Assembly: GCF_001634385.1 (NCBI RefSeq)
Contig: NZ_LIIN01000008.1
Span: 1-41,181, forward strand
Reading direction: 5' to 3'
Origin: Rathayibacter tanaceti
Lineage (GTDB): Bacteria > Actinomycetota > Actinomycetes > Actinomycetales > Microbacteriaceae
Length of the DNA: 41,181 nucleotides
This document shows, one piece after another, positions 10,440 through 20,969 of the stretch (positions are counted from its first letter, which is position 1; every line of letters starts with the position of its first letter). The position numbers were made by a program, and so were the translations under genes. The notes below the pieces were generated by a model. It was not told where the DNA came from and searched no databases. It worked only from the letters and a program-made list of their open reading frames with translations.

Positions 10440-11561
10440 TCAGGCCTGCGCCTTCGCGCCCTCGAGCGCCGCGGTGACGGTGTCGAGCAGCTCGTTCCAC
10501 GAGACGACGAACTTCTCGACGCCTTCCTTCTCGAGCAGTTCGGTGACGTCGGCGTAGGACACGCCCTGCGCCGCGACGGCGTCGAGGACGGCGTTCGCGT
10601 CGGCGTAGGAGCCGGTGACGGTGTCGCCGGTGATCTCGCCGTGGTCGAAGGTCGCCTCGAGGGTCTTCTCGGGCATGGTGTTCACGACGCCGGCTGCGAC
10701 GAGCTCGGTTACGTAGAGGGTGTCGGGGAGGTCGGTCGACTTGACGCCGGTCGAGGCCCAGAGGGGACGCTGACGGTTGGCGCCGGACTCCTGGAGCAGG
10801 AGCGCGCGCTCGGTCGCGAACGCCTCCACGAACACCTCGTAGGCGAGCTGCGCGTTCGCGACGCCCGCCTTGCTCGTGAGGGCGCGGGCCTCGTCGGTGC
10901 CGACGGCCTCGAGTCGCTTGTCGATCTCGGTGTCGACGCGCGAGACGAAGAACGAGGCGACGGAGTGGATGGTCGACAGGTCGATGCCGGCCTCCTTCGC
11001 CTTCTCGAGGCCCGCCAGATACGCGTTGATGACGGCGCGGTAGCGGGCGAGAGAGAAGATCAGGGTGACGTTCACCGAGATGCCGGAGCCGATGACCTCG
11101 GTGATGGCCTCGAGGCCCTCGACGGTCGCGGGGATCTTGATCATCGCGTTGGGGCGGTCGACCTTGGCCCAGAGTGCCTTCGCCTGCGCGATCGTGCCCT
11201 GCGCATCGTGAGCGAGGCCGGGCTCGACCTCGATCGAGACGCGTCCGTCGTAGCCGTGGGTGGCGTCGTAGATCGGGCGGAAGATGTCGGACGCGGCGGC
11301 GACGTCGTCGGTCGTGATCTCGAAGACGGCGTCGGTCACCGACGTGCCGGCCGCGGCGAGGTCGCGGACCTGGGCGTCGTAGGACTCGCCGTTGGTCAGC
11401 GCCGCGGCGAAGATCGTGGGGTTGGTGGTGACTCCGACGACGTTCTTCTCCTCGATGAGCGTCTGCAGTCCCCCGGAGGAGATGCGGGAGCGGGAGAGGT
11501 CGTCGAGCCAGATGCTGACGCCGGCGGCGGAGAGCTCTGCGGTAGGGGTGTTCTCGGTCAT
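10440..11561 (-). CDS. tal: Transaldolase
   Basis: It transfers a dihydroxyacetone unit between sugar phosphates in the non-oxidative pentose phosphate pathway. The start is the ATG at 11561 ([22 protein letters not shown]) preceded by an AAGAAG run. The longer open frame upstream crosses the tkt terminator and is rejected. [11 protein letters not shown] is the N-terminal transaldolase signature. The Schiff-base lysine sits in NAMIKIPAT. The product is 373 residues, complete, and matches the long actinobacterial/cyanobacterial class. It precedes pgi by 2 nt and follows tkt across a hairpin. Confidence 0.96.
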   Translation of the reverse strand: MTENTPTAELSAAGVSIWLDDLSRSRISSGGLQTLIEEKNVVGVTTNPTIFAAALTNGESYDAQVRDLAAAGTSVTDAVFEITTDDVAAASDIFRPIYDATHGYDGRVSIEVEPGLAHDAQGTIAQAKALWAKVDRPNAMIKIPATVEGLEAITEVIGSGISVNVTLIFSLARYRAVINAYLAGLEKAKEAGIDLSTIHSVASFFVSRVDTEIDKRLEAVGTDEARALTSKAGVANAQLAYEVFVEAFATERALLLQESGANRQRPLWASTGVKSTDLPDTLYVTELVAAGVVNTMPEKTLEATFDHGEITGDTVTGSYADANAVLDAVAAQGVSYADVTELLEKEGVEKFVVSWNELLDTVTAALEGAKAQA

Positions 11562-11617
11562 GTCTCTTCTTCTTCTGCGTAGGTGGTGCGTGGCGTGGGG
11601 GAGCCGGGCTCCGACGG

Positions 11618-11650
11618 CGAAGGCCGCGTCCGTGCTGGACGCGGCCTTCG
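11618..11650 (-). terminator. Strong hairpin between tkt and tal
   Basis: CGAAGGCCGCGTCC (11618-11631) pairs perfectly over 14 bp with 11637-11650 around a 5-nt loop, immediately after the tkt stop. If it terminates efficiently, tal-pgi needs its own promoter. Confidence 0.8.
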
Positions 11651-11652
11651 GG

Positions 11653-13745
11653 TCAGGAGGCTGCGAGCGACTCCTTGGCGGCGGCCAGGGCCGCCTCGGT
11701 GGTGATCCCGAACTCACGGAACAGGGTCTTGTAGTCGGCGGACGCTCCGAAGTGCTCGATCGAGACCGAGCGGCCGGCGTCACCGACGTACTTCTGCCAG
11801 CCGAGGCTCAGGCCTGCCTCGATCGACACGCGGGCCTTCACTGCGGAGGGCAGCACCTTCTCGCGGTACTCGGCGTCCTGCTCCTCGAACCATTCGAGCG
11901 ACGGAGCTGACACGACGCGGGCGTTGATGCCCTCTGCCCTCAGGGCCTCGCGCGCCTCGACGGCGATCTGGACCTCGGAGCCGGTCGCGATGAGGATCAC
12001 GTCGGGGGTGCCGTTCGGCGCCTCGGCCAGGACGTAAGCGCCGCGGGCGACGTTCGCGGCCGAGGCGAAGGTTTCGCCCTCCGCTTCGCCGTCGCCGCGC
12101 TCGAACACGGGGATGTTCTGACGTGTGAGAGCCAGGCCCGCGGGTCCCTCGCGGCGTTCGAGGATCGTCTTCCAGGCGTAGGCGACCTCGTTCGCGTCGC
12201 CGGGGCGGACGATGTCTAGACCCGGGATCGCGCGGAGGGCGGCCAGCTGCTCGATCGGCTGGTGCGTCGGGCCGTCCTCGCCGAGGGCCACGGAGTCGTG
12301 GGTCCAGACGTAGATGGCGGGCGCCTTCATGAGCGCCGCGAGACGGACGGCGGGGCGCATGTAGTCGGAGAAGATCAGGAAGGTGCCGCCGAAGGGGCGG
12401 GTGTTTCCGTGCAGGACGATGCCGTTCAGAATCGCGCCCATGGCGTGCTCGCGGATGCCGAAGTGCAGCACGCGGCCGCCCTTCGTGCCGGTCCACTCGT
12501 GGGTCGAGAACTCCGGCGGGACGAAGGAGCCGGCTCCCTCGATCGTCGTGTTGTTCGACTCGGCCAGGTCGGCCGATCCGCCCCAGAGCTCGGGGACGAT
12601 GCCGGCGAGAGCGTTGATGACCTTGCCGGAGGCGGCGCGGGTCGACACCTCCTTACCCGACTCGAAGACGGGGAGCGCCTCCTGCACACCCTCGGGGAGC
12701 TCGCCGCTCAGCACCCGGTCGAGCAGTTCCTTCTTCTCCGGGTTGGCCGACGCCCAGGCGGCGAACTGCTCGTCCCACTCGGCGTGCTGTGCCTGGCCGC
12801 GCTCGACGGCCCCGCGGGTGTGCTCGATGACCTCGTCGGCGACGTCGAAGGTCTTCTCGGGGTCGAAGCCGAGCACCTCCTTGAGCCTCGGAGCTCGTCG
12901 GCGCCCAGGGCCGAGCCGTGGATCTTGCCGGTGTTCTGCTTCTTCGGCGAGGGCCAGCCGATGATCGTGCGCAGGATGATGAGCGACGGCTTGTCGGTCT
13001 CGCCCTGGGCGGCCTCGATGGCGGCGTGGAGCTCGGCGACGTCCTCGTGGTACTCGCCGGTCTTCTTCCAGTCGACGACCTGCACCTGCCAGTCATAGGC
13101 CTCGTAGCGGGCCTTGACGTCCTCGGTGAAGGCGATGTTGGTGTCGTCCTCGATCGAGATCTGGTTGGAGTCGTAGATGACGACCAGGTTGCCCAGCTTC
13201 TGGTGGCCGGCCAGCGAGGACGCCTCGCTGGTGATGCCCTCCTGCAGGTCGCCGTCGCCGGCGATCACGTACACGAAGTGGTCGAACGGGGAGCTGCCCG
13301 CGGCCGCCTCCGGGTCGAACAGGTCGCGCTCGAAGCGCGAGGCGTAGGCGAAGCCGACGGCGGAGGCGAGCCCCTGACCGAGCGGCCCGGTCGTGATCTC
13401 GACGCCGTCGGTGTGGCCGTACTCCGGGTGGCCCGGCGTCTTCGATCCCCAGGTGCGCAGCGCCTTCAGATCGTCGAGCTCGAGGCCGTACCCGCCCAGG
13501 TAGAACTGGACGTACTGGGTCAGCGAGGAGTGGCCGACCGACAGGATGAAGCGGTCGCGGCCGATCCAGGTCGCGTCGGACGGGTCGCGGCGCATGACCT
13601 TCTGGAACAGGAGGTAGGCGGCAGGAGCGAGGCTCATGGCGGTTCCGGGGTGGCCGTTGCCGACCTTCTCCACGGCGTCCGCGGCGAGAACCCTCGCCGT
13701 GTCGACTGCCTTCTCGTCAATGGATTCCCATTGCAGTTCTGTCAC
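11653..13745 (-). CDS. tkt: Transketolase (one apparent frameshift)
   Basis: This thiamine-diphosphate enzyme of the non-oxidative pentose phosphate pathway transfers two-carbon units between ketoses and aldoses. The start is GTG 13745 ([25 protein letters not shown]), with GAGAAGGG at 13756-13763. The open frame continues upstream through ctaB antisense and is not real there. [17 protein letters not shown] and the ThDP/metal motif [18 protein letters not shown] are present. So is the C-terminal pyrimidine-domain segment [19 protein letters not shown]. The frame breaks after [10 protein letters not shown] at about 12887. One base restores [13 protein letters not shown] and a 697-residue product, the family's usual size. 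Confidence 0.95.
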
Positions 13746-14063
13746 TTGGTACTGACCCTTCTCGAGACGTGGGGCAGACGCAGACCGTCCGTCCTCTCGC
13801 ATGGTGGAGCACACCGCATGACGACTTCGGCACGATGCTCCGGCGACGATCCTCTCGGCCTCGTGCGACGATCGTCGGGCGGGCTCGGGATGCGTGCCGG
13901 GTGCTCTTGCGAGCAGTGTCGAGTATACGGAGGGGCCCCTGCCGCTCACCTGGGGTTGCGCGGTCGCATATGTCTGCGTTCGTTTGGGCAAGCGTGCACA
14001 CCGGGCCCGGCTCCCTGACGCGCGCATTACACTCGTTCGGGATCGTCGAACGTTAGAGGAGCA
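13746..14063. promoter_or_regulatory. Divergent control region between tkt and ctaB
   Basis: 318 bp with no supportable gene. For tkt (minus strand) TATACT at 13927-13922 is a good -10 candidate, with a weak -35 about 17-18 bp further out. For ctaB (plus strand) TACACT at 14029-14034 may be a -10, 30 nt before the ATG. No operator repeat stands out. Confidence 0.45.
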
Positions 14064-14995
14064 ATGGACGTAGTCGTAGAGACCACCGCTGTCGAGCGGA
14101 GCGGGCCGTCGCGGACGACGCTCTCGGGCACGGTGAAGGCGTTCATAGCCCTGACGAAGCCCCGCGTCATCGAGCTCCTCCTGGTCGTGACGGCTCCCAC
14201 GATGATCCTGGCTCAGGGGGGGATCCCCGATCTGCTCCTCGTGCTCAACGTCCTCATTGGAGGCGCGCTGAGCGCCGGGTCGGCCGGAGCCTTCAACTGC
14301 TACTTCGATCGGGACATCGACCGGATCATGAACCGGACGAAGAACCGGCCGCTGGTGACCGGCGAAATCTCTGACCGCTCCGCTCTCGTCTTCGCGACCA
14401 CGATCGGCGTGCTCTCCATCGTCTGGCTCGGGTTGACCGCGAACTGGCTCGCCGCCGGACTCTCGCTCCTCGCGATCCTCATCTACGTCGTCTTCTACAC
14501 GCTGTTCCTCAAGCGCCGCACGCCCCAGAACATCGTCTGGGGGGGCATCGCGGGCTGCATGCCGGTGCTGATCGGCTGGGCGGCGGTCACCGGCTCGCTC
14601 GACTGGGCCCCTGTGATCCTGTTCTCGGTGATCTTCCTGTGGACCCCGCCGCACTACTGGCCGCTCTCGATGAAGTACCGCGACGACTATCAGGCGGCCG
14701 GTGTACCGATGCTCTCCGTCGTGCGCGGACGCACGATCGTGGGGCTCCAGGTGATCCTGTACGCGTGGGCGACCGTCGCGTGCTCGTTGCTGCTCATCCC
14801 CGTCGCAGGATGGGTGTCGTCTACACGGTCGTAGCGCTCGGCAGCGGTGTCTGGTTCATCGCCGAGACGCACCGCCTCTACAGCTTGGCGATCCGTCACG
14901 AGCACGTCTCGCCCATGCGGGTGTTCCACGGGTCCGTCGGGTACCTCACCCTCCTCTTCCTCGCGGTCGGGATCGACCCGCTGCTGCCCTTCTGA
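14064..14995 (+). CDS. ctaB: Protoheme IX farnesyltransferase (heme O synthase; one apparent frameshift)
   Basis: This UbiA-family membrane prenyltransferase adds a farnesyl group to heme B to make heme O for cytochrome oxidase. After a short cytoplasmic N-terminus come about eight or nine membrane segments. The metal-binding prenyl-diphosphate motif [21 protein letters not shown] and the second motif [17 protein letters not shown] are clear, and [19 protein letters not shown] is diagnostic for CtaB/CyoE. The frame breaks after LLLIPVAG at about 14809. One missing base restores [16 protein letters not shown] and an end at PLLPF, 310 residues in all. AGAGGAG lies before the ATG at 14064. The stop shares bases with the ctaA start (TGATG). 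Confidence 0.94.
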
Positions 14996-15954
14996 TGGTC
15001 ACTCCTTTCTCGTTCCTGGCCGAGCGGGTCAGCCTGAGTCCGCGCGCTCTCCGCTGGGGTACCACTGCGGCGCTGGTGGCGAGCATCCTGATCATCTTCT
15101 TCGGCGGAGTCGTGCGCCTCACCGGCTCCGGGCTCGGCTGTCCGACGTGGCCGGCCTGCGATGCCGGCTCGCTCACCTCGACGCCCGAGCTCGGGATCCA
15201 CGGTTTCATCGAGTTCACCAATAGGGCCTTCACCGGCGTCCTGATCGTGGCGGTGGGGTGGGCGATCACGGCGGCCCGCCTGCAGAAGCCGCGTGACCGG
15301 ACGATGACGCGGCTCGCGTGGTCGCAGTTCTGGCTCGTTGTCGCGAACGCCCTCGCCGGAGGGGCGACCGTGCACTCCGGGCTCAATCCGTACATTGTCG
15401 CGGGTCACTTCGTCCTCGCCATCGCGCTGCTCACCACGACGTCGCTCACCTGGCACCGGGCGCACCACTCGCAGTCCGTGGTGTTCGAGCCGGACCGCGT
15501 GACGCGGACGGTGAGCATCGCCCTGGTCGCTCTCACCCTGCTGGTGATCCTTGTGGGGACCCTCGTGACGGGGACGGGTCCGCATGCGGGCGACTCCGCC
15601 GAGGTGCCACGGATGAGGTTCCACTGGGAGAGTGTGGCCGTCGTGCACGGCGTGCTCGGAACAGCGGTGCTGGTCCTCGGTGGCGCGCTGCTCGTCCGAC
15701 TCTCGACGATCGCGCACTCCGAGCTCGCGAGACGACGGATCGTGACCTTCCTCGTCGTCGTCGTCGTCCAGGCCCTGGTGGGTGTCGTCCAGTCGGTCAC
15801 GGCGCTCCCGGAAACGCTGGTGGCCGTCCACCTGCTGGGCTCGGCGCTCGTGTGGGTCGGTGCGATCCGGGTGCTCCTCGATGTGAATCCGAGGCTCTTC
15901 ACCGTCCGAGCGCAGCGTCGCGAGGCGGCGCCGGAGCTGCAGCCGGCGGCGTGA
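14995..15954 (+). CDS. ctaA: Heme A synthase
   Basis: It oxidises the C8 methyl of heme O to make heme A for aa3-type cytochrome oxidase. The 319-residue protein has about eight membrane helices in two similar four-helix halves. The extracytoplasmic loop GSGLGCPTWPACD carries the paired cysteines typical of Gram-positive CtaA. The helix IEFTNRAFTGVL contains the conserved EFxNR segment, and histidines in AGHFVLA, VVHGVLG and AVHLLGS are the likely heme ligands. The start overlaps the ctaB stop, so the two successive steps are coupled. No sequence break is seen. Confidence 0.95.
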   Translation: MVTPFSFLAERVSLSPRALRWGTTAALVASILIIFFGGVVRLTGSGLGCPTWPACDAGSLTSTPELGIHGFIEFTNRAFTGVLIVAVGWAITAARLQKPRDRTMTRLAWSQFWLVVANALAGGATVHSGLNPYIVAGHFVLAIALLTTTSLTWHRAHHSQSVVFEPDRVTRTVSIALVALTLLVILVGTLVTGTGPHAGDSAEVPRMRFHWESVAVVHGVLGTAVLVLGGALLVRLSTIAHSELARRRIVTFLVVVVVQALVGVVQSVTALPETLVAVHLLGSALVWVGAIRVLLDVNPRLFTVRAQRREAAPELQPAA

Positions 15955-16155
15955 CGCCCGGCCCGCTCTGCGCTCCGTCGCGAGCAGGTGGCGCCGGAGC
16001 CCGAGCAGCAGGCGGGGGAGCGCCCGCGGTGCGAGTTCTCTTCCGAGAGCTTCGGCGAGTTCGCGGAAAGAGCGGTCGGAGTCGCCGCTCAGCCCATGGG
16101 CGAGCAGGATGATCAGGAGACGGGCGGAGAGGGGGAGTGGAGAGTCGTTCATCAT
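15955..16155 (-). CDS. Possible small minus-strand protein overlapping the 3' end of ctaA (low confidence)
   Basis: On the minus strand a reading frame starts MMNDSPLPLSARLLIILLAHGLSGDSDRSFRELAEALGREL, with GGAG 7 nt upstream of the ATG at 16155. Its codons end mostly in G/C with many CTC and GCC codons, as in real genes here, at least for the first 65 residues. After that the frame runs antisense through ctaA without a stop, so the true end is unknown; an indel of the kind seen elsewhere could hide it. I do not recognise the family. The coordinates given cover only the part outside ctaA. Confidence 0.3.
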
Positions 16156-16511
16156 CTGCTGACTCCATCACGGACCACCGACACTCGTATGGTCACGCTT
16201 GTCTGATGAGCAATCCGACCGCACCCGGCCGACACCCAGGTGCGGAGGTTCCGCTCACCGCGTGACGCCCGTACGATAAGGAGTTGGTTCTGGTCCAGCG
16301 CGTGACGCGCCAGTGCGCGCGATGGGCGCGGGGGCCGGCGCCGTCGGCCCGACGGAGCGCCGCAGCACACCTCAGGAATCCCAGGGACGCACATCACCCG
16401 CTCCGCGCATCACAGGGATCGCGCGACCGGCCGGAGAGCACCCGCGGGTCACCCCCGGGGGAATGAGTCCGGGACCCGACCGGTTAGCAGTGGGTAGGAA
16501 ACGAGGTACAC
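16156..16511 (+). promoter_or_regulatory. Upstream region and probable long leader of the suf operon
   Basis: No gene is supported here. TACGAT at 16272-16277 is a plausible -10 for the suf operon, with a weak TTCCGC 17 bp before it, which would give a leader of about 230 nt. Several short GC-rich inverted repeats are present. In other actinobacteria the regulator gene sufR lies here. None is visible in this window. Confidence 0.4.
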
Positions 16512-17930
16512 ATGTCAGACATTCTGATCGACCGCCCCGAGCTCGAGAGCCTGGGCGTCTACGAGTTCGGCTGGTCCGACTCGGACTCCGCCGGAGCCTC
16601 CGCTCGCCGGGGGATCTCGCCGGAGGTCGTCTCCGACATCTCCGCGCTCAAGAACGAGCCGGCCTGGATGCGCGACCGCCGCATGAAGGCGCTGAAGCTC
16701 TTCGAGCGCAAGCCGATGCCGACCTGGGGTGCCGACCTGTCGGACATCGACTTCGACAACATCAAGTACTTCGTCCGCTCCACGGAGAAGCAGGCTCAGA
16801 CCTGGGACGACCTCCCCGACGACATCAAGAACACGTACGAGAAGCTCGGCATCCCCGAGGCGGAGCGCCAGCGCCTCGTCGGCGGCGTCGCGGCCCAGTA
16901 CGAGTCCGAGGTCGTCTACCACCAGATCCGAGAGGATCTGGAGGAGCAGGGCGTCATCTTCATGGACACGGACACCGCGCTCCGCGAGCACCCCGAGATC
17001 TTCGAGGAGCACTTCGGGACGGTCATCCCGGCGGGCGACAACAAGTTCGCTGCGCTCAACACAGCCGTCTGGTCGGGAGGCTCCTTCGTCTACGTCCCGA
17101 AGGGCGTGCACGTCGACATCCCGCTGCAGGCGTACTTCCGCATCAACACCGAGAACATGGGCCAGTTCGAGCGGACCCTGATCATCGCCGACGAGGACAG
17201 CTACGTCCATTACATCGAAGGCTGCACCGCACCGATCTACAAGTCGGATTCGCTGCACTCGGCCGTCGTCGAGATCATCGTGAAGAAGAACGCCCGCGTG
17301 CGTTACACCACGATCCAGAACTGGTCCAACAACGTCTACAACCTCGTCACGAAGCGCGCGATCGCGCACGAGAGCGCAACGATGGAGTGGATCGACGGCA
17401 ACATCGGCTCGAAGGTCACCATGAAGTACCCGTCGATCTTCCTGGTCGGCGAGCACGCCAAGGGCGAGACCCTTTCGGTCGCCTTCGCCGGTCCCGGTCA
17501 GCACCAGGACGCCGGCGCGAAGATGATCCACATGGCGCCGTACACGCAGTCGTCCATCGTCTCGAAGTCGATCGCGCGCGGAGGCGGCCGGGCCGGCTAT
17601 CGCGGCGAGGTCAGGGTCGATGCGAACGCTCACCACTCGGCGAACACGGTGCGCTGCGACGCTCTGCTGGTCGACACGATCTCGCGCTCGGACACCTACC
17701 CGGCCATCGACATCCGCGTCGACGACGTCCAGCTCGGTCACGAGGCGACCGTCTCGAAGGTCAGCGAGGAGCAGCTCTTCTACCTGATGTCGCGCGGACT
17801 CCCCGAGGATGAGGCCATGGCCATGATCGTCCGCGGATTCATCGAGCCGATCGCGCGCGAGCTGCCCATGGAATACGCCCTCGAGCTCAACAAGCTCATC
17901 GAGATGGGGATGGAGGGCAGCGTCGGTTGA
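16512..17930 (+). CDS. sufB: Fe-S cluster assembly protein SufB
   Basis: SufB is the scaffold subunit of the SufBCD complex on which Fe-S clusters are built in the cytoplasm. The 472-residue protein is complete and has no intein, unlike many mycobacterial SufBs. Family segments include [51 protein letters not shown], the [19 protein letters not shown] region with its conserved cysteine, and VRCDALLVD near the C-terminus. The ATG at 16512 follows AGGAAACGAGG. sufD follows after 70 nt. It is the first gene of the suf cluster. Confidence 0.97.
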   Translation: MSDILIDRPELESLGVYEFGWSDSDSAGASARRGISPEVVSDISALKNEPAWMRDRRMKALKLFERKPMPTWGADLSDIDFDNIKYFVRSTEKQAQTWDDLPDDIKNTYEKLGIPEAERQRLVGGVAAQYESEVVYHQIREDLEEQGVIFMDTDTALREHPEIFEEHFGTVIPAGDNKFAALNTAVWSGGSFVYVPKGVHVDIPLQAYFRINTENMGQFERTLIIADEDSYVHYIEGCTAPIYKSDSLHSAVVEIIVKKNARVRYTTIQNWSNNVYNLVTKRAIAHESATMEWIDGNIGSKVTMKYPSIFLVGEHAKGETLSVAFAGPGQHQDAGAKMIHMAPYTQSSIVSKSIARGGGRAGYRGEVRVDANAHHSANTVRCDALLVDTISRSDTYPAIDIRVDDVQLGHEATVSKVSEEQLFYLMSRGLPEDEAMAMIVRGFIEPIARELPMEYALELNKLIEMGMEGSVG

Positions 17931-18000
17931 CGCTCGTCTCCCCCCTCGAAGGGATGCCCGAACGGGGCACCCCGCACCCATCGAAAGGAACCACCGCCTG

Positions 18001-19242
18001 ATGACGGTCCCCACGAGCGCCGCGACGACCCCCGAGATTGACGGCGCGACCGCTGCCGAGCGTCTGGGCATCAGCGCCCACTCCGACGGGGCGTTCACTC
18101 CCGTGCAGACCCGATCCGAGCGCTTCGCGTCGACCGATGTCGAGGCCTTCGAGGCCGTCACCGGTCGCGAGATCGCCTGGAAGCTGACGCCCGTCGCGCG
18201 CCTCGCCGACCTCATCGACGGCACCCTCGACGGCTCGCCGACTGCGGTCGACCACACCGCGGTCGACGGCGTCGACGTCTCGTGGGTCGGTCGCGACGAC
18301 GAGCGGATCGGCACCGCCGGCCTGCCGGAGGACCGCGCTGCCGCGAACGCGTGGTCGAGCTTCGAGCAGGCGCTCGCCGTGCGCGTCTCGGGCGAGGACG
18401 AGAAGGTCGCGACCCTGCTCCGCTCCGGTCTCGGTTCCAGTCCCCGCGCCGCGCACACGATCATCGACGCGGCGCCCTACGCGCGAGCAGTCGTGGTGCT
18501 CCAGAACGAGGGTCAGGCGACGCTCGCCGAGAACGTCGAGATCCTCGTCGGCGAGGGAGCCCAGCTCACGGTGGTCACCGTGCAGGAGTGGGCGGACGAC
18601 GCCCGTCACCTGGCCAATCACTTCCTCCGCGTGGGGCGCGACGCGAGGGTGAAGCACATCGTCGTCACCCTCGGCGGCTCCATCGTCCGAGTGAACCCCT
18701 CGGCCCACCTCGTCGAGCGGGGGGCCGACGGCGAGCTCTTCGGCCTCTACTTCGCCGACGGCGGCCAGCACCTCGAGCAGCAGGTGTACGTCGACCACGA
18801 CGCTCCCGACACCCGCAGCCGCGTGACCTACAAGGGTGCGCTGCAGGGTGAGGGGGCGCGTACCGTCTGGATCGGCGACGTCCTCATCCGCAACAGCGCT
18901 ACCGGCACCGACAGCTACGAGCAGAACCGCAATCTGGTCCTTTCCGACGGCACACGTGCCGACTCCATTCCGAACCTCGAGATCGAGACGGGCGACATCG
19001 CCGGAGCAGGCCACGCCTCGGCGACCGGGCGCTTCGACGACGAGCAGCTCTTCTACCTGCAGTCGCGGGGCATCCGCGAGGACGAGGCGCGTCGCCTGGT
19101 CGTGCGCGGCTTCCTCGGCGAGATCGTGCAGCAGATCAAGGTCGCGGAGCTGGAGGACCGTCTGCAGCTCGCGATCGAGGCCGAGCTGGCTGGCAGCGCC
19201 GGCCAGACCGGTTCCGCGCAGGGAGCGGCGGTCAGCGCATGA
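18001..19242 (+). CDS. sufD: Fe-S cluster assembly protein SufD
   Basis: SufD forms a heterodimer with SufB in the SufBCD complex. The N-terminal half is variable, as usual in the family. The C-terminal beta-helix core is well conserved: GADGELFGLYFADGGQHLEQQVYVDHDAP, then YKGALQGEGARTVWIGDVLI, then GHASATGRFDDEQLFYLQSRGI and LVVRGFLGEIV. It is 413 residues, intact. GAAAGGAA precedes the ATG at 18001, and the stop overlaps the next start (ATGA). SufB and SufD share the EEQLFYL/DEQLFYL - RGxxxxEA segment, reflecting their common origin. Confidence 0.95.
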   Translation: MTVPTSAATTPEIDGATAAERLGISAHSDGAFTPVQTRSERFASTDVEAFEAVTGREIAWKLTPVARLADLIDGTLDGSPTAVDHTAVDGVDVSWVGRDDERIGTAGLPEDRAAANAWSSFEQALAVRVSGEDEKVATLLRSGLGSSPRAAHTIIDAAPYARAVVVLQNEGQATLAENVEILVGEGAQLTVVTVQEWADDARHLANHFLRVGRDARVKHIVVTLGGSIVRVNPSAHLVERGADGELFGLYFADGGQHLEQQVYVDHDAPDTRSRVTYKGALQGEGARTVWIGDVLIRNSATGTDSYEQNRNLVLSDGTRADSIPNLEIETGDIAGAGHASATGRFDDEQLFYLQSRGIREDEARRLVVRGFLGEIVQQIKVAELEDRLQLAIEAELAGSAGQTGSAQGAAVSA

Positions 19243-19567
19243 GCAATGCTGCGATGATCTGCTCGGTTTCCGAGCTGATCCCCAACCAGGCCATGCGGGT
19301 TGAGGTCGACGGGGTCGCGATCGCCGTCGTTCAGGATTCGGCCGGCGAGATCCACGCCATCGGAGACACCTGTACGCACGGCGAGATCTCCCTCTCCGAG
19401 GCTTCGTCGAGGGCGAGAGCCTCGAATGCTGGGCGCACGGCTCCCAGTTCTCGCTCCGCACCGGCACGCCGCTGAATCTCCCGGCCTACGAGCCGGTCCC
19501 CGTCTTCGTCGTCGAGATCATCGACGGCGACGTCTACATCGACCCGACCGTCACGAAGGAAGTCTGA
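19239..19567 (+). CDS. Rieske-type [2Fe-2S] ferredoxin in the suf operon (one apparent frameshift)
   Basis: A 109-residue single-domain Rieske protein, often annotated as the ferredoxin subunit of a non-heme iron oxygenase. The cluster ligands are visible as CTHGEISL (C45, H47) and, after the frame change, CWAHGSQFSL (C64, H67), spaced as in the family. The frame breaks after EISLSE at about 19401, where GGC has lost a G. Restoration continues GFVEGESLECWAHG and ends YIDPTVTKEV. It overlaps sufD by 4 nt, and sufC begins directly after its stop. A Rieske protein between sufD and sufC is recurrent in actinobacteria. A role in supplying electrons for cluster assembly is inference. Confidence 0.9.
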
Positions 19568-20329
<762 letters not shown>

Positions 20330-20331
20330 GC

Positions 20332-20664
20332 ATGGCAGTCACCACGCTCGAGCCGAAGCTCTTCGACCAGGTCGAGGAGGCTCTCAAGGACGTTATGGAT
20401 CCCGAGCTGGGGGTCAACGTCGTCGATCTCGGCCTGATCTACGACCTGGGTTGGGACGACGAGAACGACGCGCTGGTCATCCACATGACTCTCACCTCGG
20501 CGGGCTGCCCGCTCACCGATGTGCTCGAGGAGCAGACCGCGGAGTCCCTCGACGGCATCGTCGAAGCCTTCAGGATCAACTGGGTCTGGATGCCGCCGTG
20601 GGGTCCGGAGCGGATCACCGAGGACGGCCGTGACATGATGCGCGCCCTGGGCTTCTCGATCTAG
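20332..20664 (+). CDS. sufT: SufT, MIP18/DUF59 Fe-S assembly factor
   Basis: This 110-residue MIP18-family (formerly DUF59) protein is linked to maturation of Fe-S proteins. Family marks are VMDPELGVNVVDLGLIYDL, MTLTSAGCPLTDVLEEQ with the conserved cysteine, and WMPPWGPERITEDGRDMMRALGFSI. It starts 2 nt after sufC, so the order is sufC-sufT with no sufS (cysteine desulfurase) or sufU between them, unlike mycobacteria. The operon ends at a strong hairpin starting about 12 bp after the stop. Confidence 0.94.
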   Translation: MAVTTLEPKLFDQVEEALKDVMDPELGVNVVDLGLIYDLGWDDENDALVIHMTLTSAGCPLTDVLEEQTAESLDGIVEAFRINWVWMPPWGPERITEDGRDMMRALGFSI

Positions 20665-20675
20665 ACGCTGCAGAC

Positions 20676-20724
20676 GAACGCCGAAGGGCCGGGAGGAATC
20701 GTCCTCCCGGCCCTTCGGCGTCGG
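20676..20724. terminator. Bidirectional terminator after sufT; copy 1 of a 49-bp direct repeat
   Basis: A perfect 20-bp stem with an ATCG loop (20678-20721) ends the suf operon. The 49-bp sequence is identical to 23409-23457, where it lies behind bioY. The match continues after one mismatch for four more bases (GCTC). The two copies bracket the lower-GC ABC segment. Confidence 0.9.
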
Positions 20725-20969
20725 TGCTCACTCCGGCCGGTCGCGGCATCTCAGCGGTGGTCGGGGCTCCAGTGTCAAGGGCGGTGGTCGCCTACCGCGG
20801 ACCAGCTGGTCGGTCTCACGTTGTGGTCTAGCGCCGAATGATGAGCGTCCTGGCGCAATCACGACGCAGAGGTTGAGGAATCCGCGTATATACACCACAC
20901 TTATGGTGACAACATGGAGGCAAGCGTCGCGACGGTCTTCGTGGAGATCAGACTCGCGCGCTCGCTGCG
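20725..20969. other. ORF-poor left end of the island
   Basis: No supportable gene. It contains a perfect 12-bp palindrome GACCAGCTGGTC (20800-20811) and an AT-rich TATATACAC stretch (20887-20895) that could hold a -10 box. From about 20904 the frame of the downstream TPR fragment is already open without a start codon, as if its 5' part were missing. Confidence 0.4.

Noticed and set aside
13746-14654. Upstream extension of the tkt frame
   Set aside because: It is antisense to ctaB and lacks codon bias. GTG 13745 has a well-placed GAGAAGGG.
16284-16466. Short plus-strand frame with a TTG start before sufB
   Set aside because: The AAGGAG directly abuts the TTG with no spacing, and the product is compositionally random. 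It is more likely leader sequence.
20677-20724. Terminator copies considered as insertion-sequence inverted repeats
   Set aside because: Each copy is itself a closed stem-loop behind an operon, the copies are in direct orientation, and no transposase is present. Duplication of a terminator explains them better.
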